From: Rubellimicrobium aerolatum
GTDB taxonomy: Bacteria > Pseudomonadota > Alphaproteobacteria > Rhodobacterales > Rhodobacteraceae
Assembly (NCBI RefSeq): GCF_017872975.1
Contig: NZ_JAGGJP010000002.1
Location: forward strand, 186,001 to 250,000
DNA: 64,000 nucleotides
Direction of reading: 5' to 3'
Below are positions 25,063 to 33,467 of this stretch, in pieces. Position numbers and translations under genes: made by a program. Numbering within the stretch: position 1 is the stretch's first letter; the number at the start of each line of letters is the position of its first letter. A model generated the notes under the pieces. The model was given only the letters and a program-made list of their open reading frames with translations. It was not told where the DNA came from and did not search any database.

Positions 25063-26163
25063 ATGCGTTTCCTCTTCCACACCCATTCCCTGATCTCCGA
25101 CTGGAACCACGGCAACGCCCATTTCCTTCGCGGCGTGATGCGCGACCTGAACCGGCGCGGCCACGACACCCTCGCCCTCGAACCCGCGAACGCCTGGAGC
25201 CGCGAGAACCTGCTGGCCGAGCGTCCCGACGCCGTCGCCGCCTTCCACCGCGACTTCCCCAGCATCTCGACCACCATCCACGACGCCACGTTCGACCACG
25301 AAGCCGCCCTCGACGCCGCCGACGTGGTGATCGTCCACGAATGGAGCGATCCCGCCCTCGTCGCCCGCATCGGGCAGGCGCGCAAGCGCGGCGGCCGCTT
25401 CCTGCTCCTGTTCCACGACACCCACCACCGCGCCGTCTCCGCCTCCGGCGAGATCGGGGCGATGGACCTGTCCGGCTACGACGGCGTCCTGGCCTTCGGC
25501 GAGGCCCTGCGCGAGCGCTACCTCAAGGCCGGCTGGGGCCGTCAGGTCTTCACCTGGCACGAGGCCGCCGACGACGCCCTGTTCCACCCCCTGCCCGACG
25601 AGCCCGAGGAGGGCGACCTCGTCTGGATCGGCAACTGGGGCGACGACGAACGCACCGCCGAGCTGCACGAGTTCCTGATCCAACCCGCCCGCGACCTCCA
25701 CCTCCGCGCGACCGTCCACGGCGTCCGCTACCCCGACGACGCCCGCGCCGCCCTCGACGCCGCCGGGATCGCCTACAAGGGCTGGCTCCCCAACGCCGAG
25801 GTCCCCCGCGCCTTCGCCCATAACCGCGTCACCGTCCACGTCCCCCGCCGCCCCTACGTGGAGCAGCTTCCCGGCATCCCCACCATCCGCCCCTTCGAGG
25901 CCCTGGCCTGCGGCATCCCGCTCGTTTCCGCCCCCTGGGACGACGCCGAGGGCCTGTTCCGCCCCGGCGACTTCCTCTGGGCCAAGAACGGCGACGAGAT
26001 GCGTCAGCACCTCCGCTCCCTCGTCAACGACCCCGCGCTGCGGCACGAACAGGCCGCGCGCGGCCTCCAGACCATCCAGGCCCGCCACACCTGCCGCCAC
26101 CGCGTCGATGAACTGCTGACCATCCTCGACCAGCTCAAGGCCCCCGCAAGGAAGACCGCATGA
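25063..26163 (+). CDS. CgeB-like glycosyltransferase, copy 1
   Basis: 366 residues; the ATG at 25063 lies one base after the GT4 stop. The N-terminus (HTHSLISDWNHGNAHFLRGV) is homologous to the two following proteins. The C-terminal donor domain has LVWIGNWGDDERTAEL, LHLRATVHGVRYP, YKGWLPNAEVPRAFAHNRVTVHVPR and TIRPFEALACGIPLVSAPW, the pattern of CgeB/GT-B enzymes with a late Glu in RPFEAL. Named after a Bacillus spore-coat protein, this family is common in polysaccharide loci. Substrates unknown. It ends in an ATGA overlap with copy 2. Confidence 0.85.
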   Translation: MRFLFHTHSLISDWNHGNAHFLRGVMRDLNRRGHDTLALEPANAWSRENLLAERPDAVAAFHRDFPSISTTIHDATFDHEAALDAADVVIVHEWSDPALVARIGQARKRGGRFLLLFHDTHHRAVSASGEIGAMDLSGYDGVLAFGEALRERYLKAGWGRQVFTWHEAADDALFHPLPDEPEEGDLVWIGNWGDDERTAELHEFLIQPARDLHLRATVHGVRYPDDARAALDAAGIAYKGWLPNAEVPRAFAHNRVTVHVPRRPYVEQLPGIPTIRPFEALACGIPLVSAPWDDAEGLFRPGDFLWAKNGDEMRQHLRSLVNDPALRHEQAARGLQTIQARHTCRHRVDELLTILDQLKAPARKTA

Positions 26164-27254
26164 CCCGGACCATCGCCTTCTACGGCTCCTCGCTCCTGTC
26201 CGCCTACTGGAACGGCGCGGCGACCTACTACCGGGGGATCATCCGGGCGCTGGCCAAGCGCGGCTACCAGACGACCTTCTACGAGCCCGACGTCTGGGAC
26301 CGCCAGAAGAACCGCGACATCGACCCGCCCGACTGGGCGCGCGTCGTCGTCTACGACGGCACCCTCGAGGCGCTCCGCCGCGTCGCCGCCGAGGCCGCCA
26401 CCTACGACATCGTCGTCAAGACCTCCGGCGTCGGCTTCGAGGACGACCTCCTCCTCGCGCAGGTCATGTCCGCCGCCCGCCCCGGCGCGCTCCGGGTCTT
26501 CTGGGACGTGGACGCCCCCCACACGCTGGGCGAGATCGCCGCCGCCCCCGACCACGCGATCCGCCGCTGGCTCCCCGACCTCGACATGGTCCTCACCTAC
26601 GGCGGCGGCGACCCCGTGGTGGCCGCCTACCGGGCCCTGGGCGCGCGCCTCTGCGCCCCCGTCTACAACGCCCTCGACCCCGCCACCCATCACCCCGTCG
26701 CGCCCGAGCCGCGCTTCGCCAGCGACCTCGCCTTCCTCGGCAACCGCCTCCCCGACCGCGACGCCCGCGTGGCCGAGTTCTTCGCCCGCCCCGCCACCCT
26801 CCTCCCCGAGAACCGCTTCATCCTGGGCGGCAACGGCTGGCACGACGCCTCCTTCCCCTCGAACGTCCACAAGCTCGGCCACGTCCCCACCGCCGACCAC
26901 AACGCCCTCAACTGCACCCCCCGCATGGTCCTCAACGTCGCCCGCGACAGCATGGCCGCCAACGGCTTCTCCCCCGCCACCCGCGTCTTCGAGGCCGCCG
27001 GCGCCGGCGCCTGCCTAGTCACCGACGCCTGGGAGGGGATCGAGCTGTTCCTGACCCCGAACGAGGAGGTTCTGGTCGCCCGCGACGGCCAGGACGTCGC
27101 CGAGGCCGTCCGCACCATCGCCCCCGACCGCGCTCGCGCCATCGGGCAGGCGGCGCTGGCCCGCGTCCTCGCCCACCACACCTACGACCAGCGCGCCAAG
27201 CAGGCCGACGCCCTGTTCCAGGCCCACGCCGCCCGGCTGGAGGCTGCCCAGTGA
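26160..27254 (+). CDS. CgeB-like glycosyltransferase, copy 2
   Basis: 364 residues. The N-terminus IAFYGSSLLSAYWNGAATYYRGIIRALAKRGY aligns with copies 1 and 3. Further features are VFWDVDAPHTLGEIA, LVLTYGGGDPVV-type sequence (residues 140-152), DLAFLGNRLPDRDARVAEF, LGGNGWHDASFPSNVHKLGHV, and the donor-site TRVFEAAGAGACLVTDAWEGIELFL. Probably a cytoplasmic nucleotide-sugar-dependent transferase. Overlaps at both ends (ATGA upstream, GTGA downstream) place it firmly inside the operon. Specificity is not predictable. Confidence 0.87.
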   Translation: MTRTIAFYGSSLLSAYWNGAATYYRGIIRALAKRGYQTTFYEPDVWDRQKNRDIDPPDWARVVVYDGTLEALRRVAAEAATYDIVVKTSGVGFEDDLLLAQVMSAARPGALRVFWDVDAPHTLGEIAAAPDHAIRRWLPDLDMVLTYGGGDPVVAAYRALGARLCAPVYNALDPATHHPVAPEPRFASDLAFLGNRLPDRDARVAEFFARPATLLPENRFILGGNGWHDASFPSNVHKLGHVPTADHNALNCTPRMVLNVARDSMAANGFSPATRVFEAAGAGACLVTDAWEGIELFLTPNEEVLVARDGQDVAEAVRTIAPDRARAIGQAALARVLAHHTYDQRAKQADALFQAHAARLEAAQ

Positions 27255-28345
27255 CCCGCCCCCTCGACATCGTCATCCTCGGCCTGACGCTCTCCTCCTC
27301 CTGGGGCAACGGCCACGCCACCACCTACCGCGCCCTCCTCCGGGGCCTGCACGCCGAGGGCCACCGCACCCTGTTCCTCGAACGCGACAAGCCCTGGTAT
27401 GCGTCTCAACGCGACCTCCCCTCGCCCGACTTCTGCGACTTCGCCCTCTACGACGACGTGGACGCGATGCTCGCCCGCCACGCCCCGCGCCTCCGCGCCG
27501 CCGACGCGGTCATCGTCGGCTCCTACGTCCCCGAAGGCGTCCGCCTCATCGACCGACTCGCGGCGATGGACCTCCGCCAGCTCGCCTTCTACGACATCGA
27601 CACCCCCGTGACGCTGGCCGCCCTCGATCAGGGCCACGAGGACTACCTCGCCGCCCGCCAGATCCCGCTCTTCGACACCTACTTCTCCTTCTCGGGGGGC
27701 GAGGTGCTCCATCACCTCGAAGGCGCGCGCGGCGCCCGGCGCGCGGCGGCCCTCTACTGCTCCGTCGATCCCACGGCCTACCCCGCCGACCCGGACGCCT
27801 CCAAGCGGTGGGACCTGGGCTACCTCGGCACCTACAGCGACGACCGCCAGCCCACGCTCGACGCCCTCCTCCTCGAACCGGCCCGCCTGCGGCCCGACCT
27901 CCGCTTCGTCGTCGCCGGCCCGCAATACCCCGACACCATCGACTGGCCCGCCAATGTCGAACGGATCGAGCATCTCCCCCCCTCCGACCACGCCGCCTTC
28001 TACAACGCCCAGCGCTTCACCCTGAACGTGACGCGCGAGGCGATGCGCCGCATGGGCTGGTCCCCCTCCGTCCGCCTGTTCGAGGCCGCCGCCTGCGCCA
28101 CCCCCATCCTCTCCGACGACTGGCGCGGCCTGTCCGACCTCCTCCCCGAGGGCGAGGCCCTGCTCATCGCCCGCTCGCCCGACGACGTGCTCCGCGCCCT
28201 CGACCTCCCCGACGCCCGCCGCCGCGCCATCGGGGCCGCCGGCCGGGCGCGCGTCCTGTCCGCCCACACCGGCCGCGCCCGCGCGCGGGAACTGGCGGCG
28301 GCCCTCCGCGCGGGCATTCCGGCGGTGGCGGCGACAGGAACCTGA
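27251..28345 (+). CDS. CgeB-like glycosyltransferase, copy 3
   Basis: GTG start overlapping the copy-2 stop; 364 residues. The N-terminus IVILGLTLSSSWGNGHATTYRALLRGLHAEGH shares the S-x-W-G/N-N-G-x-A-x-x-Y-R pattern of its neighbours. The middle has YDIDTPVTLAAL and FSFSGGEVL, and the C-terminal domain has WDLGYLGTYSDDRQPTL, VAGPQYPDTIDWP and SVRLFEAAACATPILSDDW. It is the last gene of the operon; an inverted GCCCGC-CC-GCGGGC follows near 28352. Copies 2 and 3 are closer to each other than to copy 1 by eye, consistent with stepwise tandem duplication. Confidence 0.87.
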   Translation: MTRPLDIVILGLTLSSSWGNGHATTYRALLRGLHAEGHRTLFLERDKPWYASQRDLPSPDFCDFALYDDVDAMLARHAPRLRAADAVIVGSYVPEGVRLIDRLAAMDLRQLAFYDIDTPVTLAALDQGHEDYLAARQIPLFDTYFSFSGGEVLHHLEGARGARRAAALYCSVDPTAYPADPDASKRWDLGYLGTYSDDRQPTLDALLLEPARLRPDLRFVVAGPQYPDTIDWPANVERIEHLPPSDHAAFYNAQRFTLNVTREAMRRMGWSPSVRLFEAAACATPILSDDWRGLSDLLPEGEALLIARSPDDVLRALDLPDARRRAIGAAGRARVLSAHTGRARARELAAALRAGIPAVAATGT

Positions 28346-28377
28346 CAAGCGGCCCGCCCGCGGGCTACACTGCTCCG

Positions 28378-29136
28378 ATGATCCCCTTCCTGCGCGAGCT
28401 CTACGAAGGCCACAGCGACCGCGCGCACCGGTTCCGCACGGCGCTGCTCGCCTTCGACCTCCTCACGCTCGTCTTCATCATCGCGACCAGCTTCATCCCC
28501 CGCCCCCCCTGGGTAGAGGCGGTCGATGTGCTCCTCGGCATCCTCATCGCGGGCGACCTCGCCGCCCGCCTCGCCATCTGCCCCCGCAAGACGCGCGAGT
28601 TCCTGCGCCTGTCCACCTGGACCGACATCATCGCGATCCTGTCCTTCCTGGCGCCCCTGACCAGCGAGGGCGCGGGCTTCCTGCGGGTGCTCCGCACGCT
28701 CCGCATCCTCAAGACCTACACGACGCTGAACGCCGCCCGCGACCGGAACGGCCCGCTCACCCGCAACGAGGAGGTGATCCTCGCCATCGCCAACCTCGGC
28801 GTGTTCATCTTCATCATGACCGCCATCGTCTACGAGACGCAGCACCGGCGGAACGAGGAGATCGGCAACTACGCCGACGCCCTGTATTTCACGGTGACGG
28901 CGCTGACGACGACCGGCTTCGGCGACATCACCCTTCCGGGCACCACGGGCCGGATGCTGACCGTCATCATCATGATCTTCGGCGTCACGCTGTTCCTGCG
29001 CCTCGCGCAGGTCCTGTTCCGCCCGCACAAGGTCCGCTTCCCCTGCCCCGTCTGCGGCCTCCAGCGCCACGACCCCGACGCCGTCCACTGCAAGGCCTGC
29101 GGCACCCTCCTCAACATCCCCGACGAGGGGGACTAG
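28378..29136 (+). CDS. Voltage-sensor-type potassium channel with a C-terminal zinc ribbon
   Basis: The ATG at 28378 gives 252 residues with six membrane segments: S1 (TALLAFDLLTLVFIIATSF), S2 (VDVLLGILIAGDLAARLAI), a short S3 (DIIAILSFLAPL), an arginine-rich S4-like segment (FLRVLRTLRILKTY), S5 (AIANLGVFIFIMTAIVY) and S6 (LTVIIMIFGVTLFL). The pore loop carries TTTGFGDI, a K+ selectivity filter with Phe in place of Tyr. After S6 is a cytosolic zinc ribbon, CPVCG...CKACG (residues 223-246), which is unusual and may sense zinc or redox state or mediate assembly. Its stop shares CTAG with the convergent ZIP-like gene. Confidence 0.9.
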   Translation: MIPFLRELYEGHSDRAHRFRTALLAFDLLTLVFIIATSFIPRPPWVEAVDVLLGILIAGDLAARLAICPRKTREFLRLSTWTDIIAILSFLAPLTSEGAGFLRVLRTLRILKTYTTLNAARDRNGPLTRNEEVILAIANLGVFIFIMTAIVYETQHRRNEEIGNYADALYFTVTALTTTGFGDITLPGTTGRMLTVIIMIFGVTLFLRLAQVLFRPHKVRFPCPVCGLQRHDPDAVHCKACGTLLNIPDEGD

Positions 29137-29897
29137 CCCCCGAACCCCCGCGACAGCCCGAACGCCCCCAGCAGCCCCAGCACCACGAACAGCCCGGCCA
29201 GCCCCGGCTCGCCCTCCACCGCCTCCGGGATCATCGTGTCCGCCACCATCGTCAGCAGCGCCCCCGCCGCCAGCGCGCTCACGAAGGCCAGCACCCCCGG
29301 CGAGGCCCCGCCCATCAGCCCGGCCCCCGCCGCCGCCGCGAGCCCCGAGGCCGCCGCGATCCCGCCCCAGAGCCCGAAGACGTAAGCCGCGCTCCGCCCC
29401 GCCTTCCGCATCCCGACCGCGCTCGACAGCCCCTCGGGCAGGTTCGACAGCACGATGGCCGCCAGCACGGCAAGGCTCACCCCGCCCCCGTCCAGCAGCC
29501 CCACCCCCAGCACCACCGACTCCGGCACCCCGTCCAGCAGCGACCCCACCGCGATCGCCAGCCCCCCGCCCGCGCTCGCCGCCACCTGCTGCCCGCCCGA
29601 CCGCTTGCGGTGCCGCCCAGCGTGGGACAGCACCCCCTGCGACACCAGCCAGTTCGCCACCGTGTAGGCCACCGACCCGACCAGCGCCCCCAGCACGATC
29701 GGCCCCAGGCTCGACGTCTCGAACCCTTCCAGGATCAGGTCATAGGTCACCGCCGACACCAGCACCCCGCAGCCGAAGGCCATGACGCTCGCCGTCACCC
29801 GGCGCGGCAGGTCCACGAGGTAGGCCAGCGCCGCCCCCACCACCAGCGCCGCGCCGCCCAGCAGCCCCCAGAGCCCCGCCTGCACCCAGATTGCCAT
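29133..29897 (-). CDS. ZIP-like metal transporter / multipass membrane protein
   Basis: The ATG at 29897 gives 254 residues with about seven to eight membrane helices, beginning AGLWGLLGGAALVVGAALAYLV. The ZIP-type helices IV and V are recognisable as VGSLLDGVPESVVLGVGL and IVLSNLPEGLSSAVGMRKAG. The metal-binding His of the usual HNxPEG is Ser here, while Asn, Glu and the DGVPES acidic pair remain. This could alter metal choice (Zn, Fe or Mn) or abolish transport. A stress-like promoter lies 28 bases upstream. It is divergent from the DUF1003 gene and convergent with the channel gene. Confidence 0.8.
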   Translation of the reverse strand: MAIWVQAGLWGLLGGAALVVGAALAYLVDLPRRVTASVMAFGCGVLVSAVTYDLILEGFETSSLGPIVLGALVGSVAYTVANWLVSQGVLSHAGRHRKRSGGQQVAASAGGGLAIAVGSLLDGVPESVVLGVGLLDGGGVSLAVLAAIVLSNLPEGLSSAVGMRKAGRSAAYVFGLWGGIAAASGLAAAAGAGLMGGASPGVLAFVSALAAGALLTMVADTMIPEAVEGEPGLAGLFVVLGLLGAFGLSRGFGG

Positions 29898-29925
29898 CGC
29901 GCCGCCCTCCGTTCCGCACCGGGCC

Positions 29926-29951
29926 AACCCAGCGCGCGCATCCCGTGTTCC
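29926..29951 (-). promoter_or_regulatory. EcfG-like promoter element facing the ZIP-like gene
   Basis: Minus strand: GGAAC (29951-29947), 17-base spacer, GGTT (29929-29926), 28 bases before the ATG at 29897. It is divergent from the element at 29968-29993; the two -35 boxes are separated by 16 bases. The palindrome GTTCCCGG-AA-CCGGGAAC (29947-29964) overlaps this -35 box and could be an operator for both. Confidence 0.55.
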
Positions 29952-29967
29952 CGGAACCGGGAACCCC

Positions 29968-29993
29968 GGAACAGCCGCCCCGCCCTGGCGGTT
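29968..29993 (+). promoter_or_regulatory. EcfG-like promoter element facing the DUF1003 gene
   Basis: GGAAC (29968-29972), 17-base spacer, GGTT (29990-29993) followed by GAAGGAGG, which also provides a ribosome-site-like purine run. The ATG at 30024 is 30 bases downstream. Same layout as the divergent element for the ZIP-like gene. Confidence 0.55.
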
Positions 29994-30023
29994 GAAGGAG
30001 GCACCCCACGTCGAAGGCCCCCC

Positions 30024-30605
30024 ATGACCGCCTCCCCCGACCCCCGCCGCCGCAGCCCCACCAGCCCCCCGGCCTATCCCCCCGGCCTCGGCTCCGTCCT
30101 GGAGCGCAACATCCAGGCCCTCACCGACCGCCGCCGCCGCGAGGAATCCGAGGCCTCCCTCCAGGACCGCGTGGCCGAGGCGATCACCCGCTTCACCGGG
30201 TCCATGCTCTTCGTCTACCTCCACCTCGCGCTGTTCGGCTTCTGGATCGTGGCGAACCTCGGCTGGATCCCCGACGTCCCGCAATGGGACCCCACCTTCG
30301 TCGTCCTCGCCATGTGGGCCTCCGTCGAGGCGATCTTCCTTTCGACCTTCGTCCTCATCAGCCAGAACCGGATGCAGGCCGCCGCCGACAAGCGCGCCGA
30401 CCTCGACCTCCAGATCGGCCTCCTGGCCGAGCACGAGGTCACCCGCATCGCCGCCCTGGTCGCCGCCATCGCCGCCCGGCTCGACGTGCGGACCGAGGTG
30501 GACGGCGAGATGGCCGAGATCCGCCGGGACGTCTCGCCCGAGGCCGTCCTCGACGGAATCGAGGCCGCCGAGGAGGCCTCCGGCGCCCCCGCGAACGCAC
30601 CGTGA
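30024..30605 (+). CDS. DUF1003 family membrane protein
   Basis: 193 residues from the ATG at 30024. A Pro-rich N-terminus is followed by LGSVLERNIQALTDRRRREE and two membrane helices (MLFVYLHLALFGFWIVANLGW and FVVLAMWASVEAIFLSTFVLIS). The signature QNRMQAAADKRADLDLQIGLLAEHEVTRI then follows, typical of DUF1003, and an acidic C-terminus. Function unknown; members are often linked to envelope or stress conditions, which suits the stress-type promoter directly upstream. It stands alone. Confidence 0.9.
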   Translation: MTASPDPRRRSPTSPPAYPPGLGSVLERNIQALTDRRRREESEASLQDRVAEAITRFTGSMLFVYLHLALFGFWIVANLGWIPDVPQWDPTFVVLAMWASVEAIFLSTFVLISQNRMQAAADKRADLDLQIGLLAEHEVTRIAALVAAIAARLDVRTEVDGEMAEIRRDVSPEAVLDGIEAAEEASGAPANAP

Positions 30606-31039
30606 CGTGATCCGGTCCCCCTGCGCGGACGGCCCCTAACCTCTTATATTCCCGGCGTGGCCAGCCTGTCGGGCCACGGGTCGGGCCGGACCTCTCCGGC
30701 CCCGAAGCGAGCCGCCCATGACCGCGCCGAAGCTGCCCTGAAAACCGCCCACGACATCTTGAGCGCGCGGCCGCGCGACCTCTGCGAAAGTCCCTCGACA
30801 GACTTCCCGACCCATGCGAAACGCCGCCCGCCGCGATTGCTCCCGAACCGGGACTAATCCGCCGGACAGAGGAATCCTCCGGTCCATCCGCCTCTGATGC
30901 GGGCGGGCCACAGTGGCGAACGAAGGCGACTCCGGCAACAATCCGCCCAAAAATTCGTCATAATTTCGACTAACATTCCAGTCAGTCCGCCCGAAAGAAG
31001 CGGCACGGGGACAGCGGTCCCCCTCCAGTGAGGCGATCC
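30606..31039. other. 434-bp intergenic region, AT-richer near its right end
   Basis: I see no supported gene. TCTTATATTCC (30636-30646) and CGTCATAATTTCGACTAACATTCC (30956 onward) stand out as AT-rich in this GC-rich window and are the best candidates for promoter regions; CATAAT at 30959-30964 resembles a -10 box, but no good -35 partner is evident. No GGAAC-GTT element occurs here. A GCGCGCGGCCGCGCG run lies near 30761. The GH2 gene starts immediately downstream. Confidence 0.4.
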
Positions 31040-32920
31040 ATGAAGACCCAGGCCACCGACTTCGGTCTCAGCCCCCTGCCTGTCCTTTCGCGGGACACGG
31101 CCCCCAACCCCGCGCGGATGCGGCGCGAGACGTTGCCGCTCGACGGGGTCTGGACGCTCTCGGTGAACGATGAACCCGCCCAGCCCGTGGTGGTTCCCTT
31201 CGCGCCGCAGGCCAAGGTCAACCGGATCGCCGTCCCCGAAGGCGAGGTGCGCCTCCGCTACGCCACCACCTTCGAGCTGCCCTTCGACTGGGCCGGCGCC
31301 GTGCTCCACCTCGAAGGCGTGGACCACGAGGCCGAGGTCGCCGTGAACGGCATGACCCTCGGCCGCCATCGCGGCGCCTGGGACCCCTGCACCCTCTTCG
31401 TCTCCCGCCCCGTGCTGCGGATGGGCCTGACCGACGGCGCGACCACGCTCCACAAGCTCGAAGTCACCGTCACCGACTCCTCCCGCGCCCGCTCCATCCT
31501 GTCCGGCAAGCAGGAGCGCGAGTCCCGCGAAGGCGCGATCTTCTACCAGAACATGTCCGGCCTTTGGAAATCCGCCTGGATCGAGCACGCGGGCGAGGTG
31601 CGCCTCAGTGACCACTTCCTGACCGCCCGCGCCTCGGGCGACCTGTCGCTGTCGGTCGATGTCGCGGGCGAGGCCTACGCCCATTCCGTCGTCCTGACGC
31701 TGTCGCACGAGGACGGCGGCGGGCTCGAACTCCGCGCCCCCGTGCAGGACGGCCGCGCCACCCTCGCGGGCCGCATGGCCGACGTGCTGCGCTGGTCCCC
31801 CGCCTGCCCGCACCTCTACTTCGGCACGCTGACGCTCCTCGACCGCCGGGGCCAGGTCGTCGACTCCATCGAGACCTACGCCGGCTTCCGCGACTTCGCG
31901 ATGGACGGCGGCTACTACAAGCTGAACGGAGAGCCCTTCTACCTCCAGGGCCTGCTGAACCAGGCCATCTACCCCGACACCCTCTACACCCCCACCGACA
32001 AGCACACGCTGACGGACTACGAGCACACGCTCGCCCAGGGCTTCAACGGCGAACGTCGCCACCAGACCACGCCACGCCACCGCGACCTCTGGCTTGCGGA
32101 CAAGATGGGCTACTGGCTGTCCATCGAGATGCCCTCGGCCCGCAACCTCCTCGACCCCCTCCACCGGGCCGAGGCGCTGGACGAATGGCGCCGCATCGTG
32201 CGCGCCTACGCCTGGAACCACCCCTCCGTGTTCTTCCTGGTCCCCGGCAACGAGGACTGGGGCCTGCTCGAACACACCCACCACGAGGTCCCCGCCACCG
32301 ACGCCGACCGCGAGGCGTTCCAGTATGAACTCGGCGAGATGACCGAGGACATCGCCCCGCCGGGGATGCCCTACGCCGCCAACGACGGCTGGCGCTGCAT
32401 CACCACGCGCCGGAACGGCGCGACCCAGAACCGGCTCGACCCGTCGCGGCTGATGTTCAACGTCCACGACTACGCCGACAACGCGCTGATCCGGTCGATC
32501 TACGGCCGCATCCCGCAATGGCCCGAGCCCGGCACCTGGGGCAAGAACCCCCGCCACGTCTTCCACCCGGCGGGCTACAGCTACGACGGCCGCACGCCCT
32601 TCGTGCTGTCCGAGGTCGGGGGCCGCGCGCTGCTCAACCGCCCGTCCAAGGGCGTCTTCGCCTACGGCAAGATCCACCGCGACCCCGAGACCTGGGCGGC
32701 GGAACTCTCGGACCTCATCGACGCGATGGGGACGATGCCGGTCCTGCGCGGCGGCTACGTGCTGACGCAGACCCGCGACGCCGGCAACGACCCCGAGGAC
32801 GACACCTCGATGGGCGAGATCAACGGCGTCTTCGACGCCCACGGCCTGCCCAAGTATGAAGGTCTTGCCGTGCGCGAGGCCAACGAGAAGGCGCGGGAGG
32901 CCTGGGCGGGCCGTCTCTGA
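31040..32920 (+). CDS. Glycoside hydrolase family 2 enzyme
   Basis: The ATG at 31040 follows GAGG and gives 626 residues (a GTG at 31028 is less likely). The N-terminal sugar-binding jelly roll is visible (RRETLPLDGVWTLSVNDEP, LHLEGVDHEAEVAVNGMTLGRHRGAWDPC), then YQNMSGLWKSAWIEH and an Ig-like domain. The TIM barrel has FYLQGLLNQAIYPD, the acid/base Glu in VPGNEDWG (about residue 404), and the nucleophile Glu in VLSEVGG (about 523). GH2 covers beta-galactosidase, beta-glucuronidase and beta-mannosidase; I cannot choose. There is no signal peptide, so it is cytoplasmic, like the other glycosidases of this block. Confidence 0.9.
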   Translation: MKTQATDFGLSPLPVLSRDTAPNPARMRRETLPLDGVWTLSVNDEPAQPVVVPFAPQAKVNRIAVPEGEVRLRYATTFELPFDWAGAVLHLEGVDHEAEVAVNGMTLGRHRGAWDPCTLFVSRPVLRMGLTDGATTLHKLEVTVTDSSRARSILSGKQERESREGAIFYQNMSGLWKSAWIEHAGEVRLSDHFLTARASGDLSLSVDVAGEAYAHSVVLTLSHEDGGGLELRAPVQDGRATLAGRMADVLRWSPACPHLYFGTLTLLDRRGQVVDSIETYAGFRDFAMDGGYYKLNGEPFYLQGLLNQAIYPDTLYTPTDKHTLTDYEHTLAQGFNGERRHQTTPRHRDLWLADKMGYWLSIEMPSARNLLDPLHRAEALDEWRRIVRAYAWNHPSVFFLVPGNEDWGLLEHTHHEVPATDADREAFQYELGEMTEDIAPPGMPYAANDGWRCITTRRNGATQNRLDPSRLMFNVHDYADNALIRSIYGRIPQWPEPGTWGKNPRHVFHPAGYSYDGRTPFVLSEVGGRALLNRPSKGVFAYGKIHRDPETWAAELSDLIDAMGTMPVLRGGYVLTQTRDAGNDPEDDTSMGEINGVFDAHGLPKYEGLAVREANEKAREAWAGRL

Positions 32921-32939
32921 CCGCCAGCGGCCCTCGTAA

Positions 32940-32957
32940 GGCGGGCTTCAGCCCGCC
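32940..32957. repeat. REP-like hairpin, copy 1 (GGCGGGC-TTCA-GCCCGCC)
   Basis: Seven-base arms around a TTCA loop, in the context CTCGTAAGG..CCACC. The second copy at 33013-33030 has the same frame and loop but with two compensating base-pair changes. It follows the GH2 gene and may also act as its terminator. Confidence 0.6.
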
Positions 32958-33012
32958 ACCCGGCCCGGACCCCGGCGGGCGGACCACCGCCCGCCGCCTC
33001 TCTGCTCCGTAG

Positions 33013-33030
33013 GGTGCGCTTCAGCGCACC
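33013..33030. repeat. REP-like hairpin, copy 2 (GGTGCGC-TTCA-GCGCACC)
   Basis: Preceded by CTCCGTA and followed by ATC, it aligns base for base with copy 1 except for paired changes in the stem. The GTAGGGTGCGC half recurs inverted as GGCGCACCCTAC at 33679-33690, on the far side of the glyoxalase gene, and a degenerate GATGCGCTTGCGCGCACC lies near 33627. Such GTAGGGTGCGC-type hairpins are common dispersed repeats in proteobacteria (general knowledge). Confidence 0.6.
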
Positions 33031-33068
33031 ATCCCGCCCCGCCCGTCAAACGCCCGGCCCGCGCCCCC

Positions 33069-33467
33069 TCACCGATACCGCCCCGCCTTCTGGAGCACCT
33101 CGATCTGGTAGCCGTCCGGGTCGGCCACGAAGAAGAACGTGGCCACCGGCTCGCCCCCGTCCGGCGCGAAGGCCACGATCTTCCGGGGCTCCAGCCCCGC
33201 CGCCGTCATCCGCGCGTGCTCGGCCGCCAGGTCCTCCACCACCACGGCAAGGTGCCCGTAGCCGTCACCCAGGTCGTAGGGCTCCGTGCGATCCTTGTTG
33301 ACCGTCAGCTCCACCTCGAAGTCGGCCTCCGCGTTCCGCAGGTAGACCAGCGTGAAGCCCGCGAAGTCGAGCCGCGTGTCCACCTCCAGCCCGAAGGCCG
33401 TCCGGTAGAACGCCACCGAGCGCGCCTCGTCCCGCACGCGGATCATGGAATGGATCGCCTTGGCCAT
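33069..33467 (-). CDS. Lactoylglutathione lyase-like protein (glyoxalase I family)
   Basis: The ATG at 33467 follows GGAGG; 132 residues. The vicinal-oxygen-chelate fold is plain: AIHSMIRVRDEARSVAFYRTAFG, LRNAEADFEVELTVN, DGYGHLAVVVEDL and FVADPDGYQIEVLQK. Metal ligands expected at His6 (MAKAIHSM), the Glu in ADFEVEL, His in GYGHLA and Glu in YQIEVL are all present, so it should be active. It isomerises the methylglyoxal-glutathione adduct in glyoxal detoxification. It is single-gene, bracketed by REP-like repeats. Confidence 0.92.
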   Translation of the reverse strand: MAKAIHSMIRVRDEARSVAFYRTAFGLEVDTRLDFAGFTLVYLRNAEADFEVELTVNKDRTEPYDLGDGYGHLAVVVEDLAAEHARMTAAGLEPRKIVAFAPDGGEPVATFFFVADPDGYQIEVLQKAGRYR

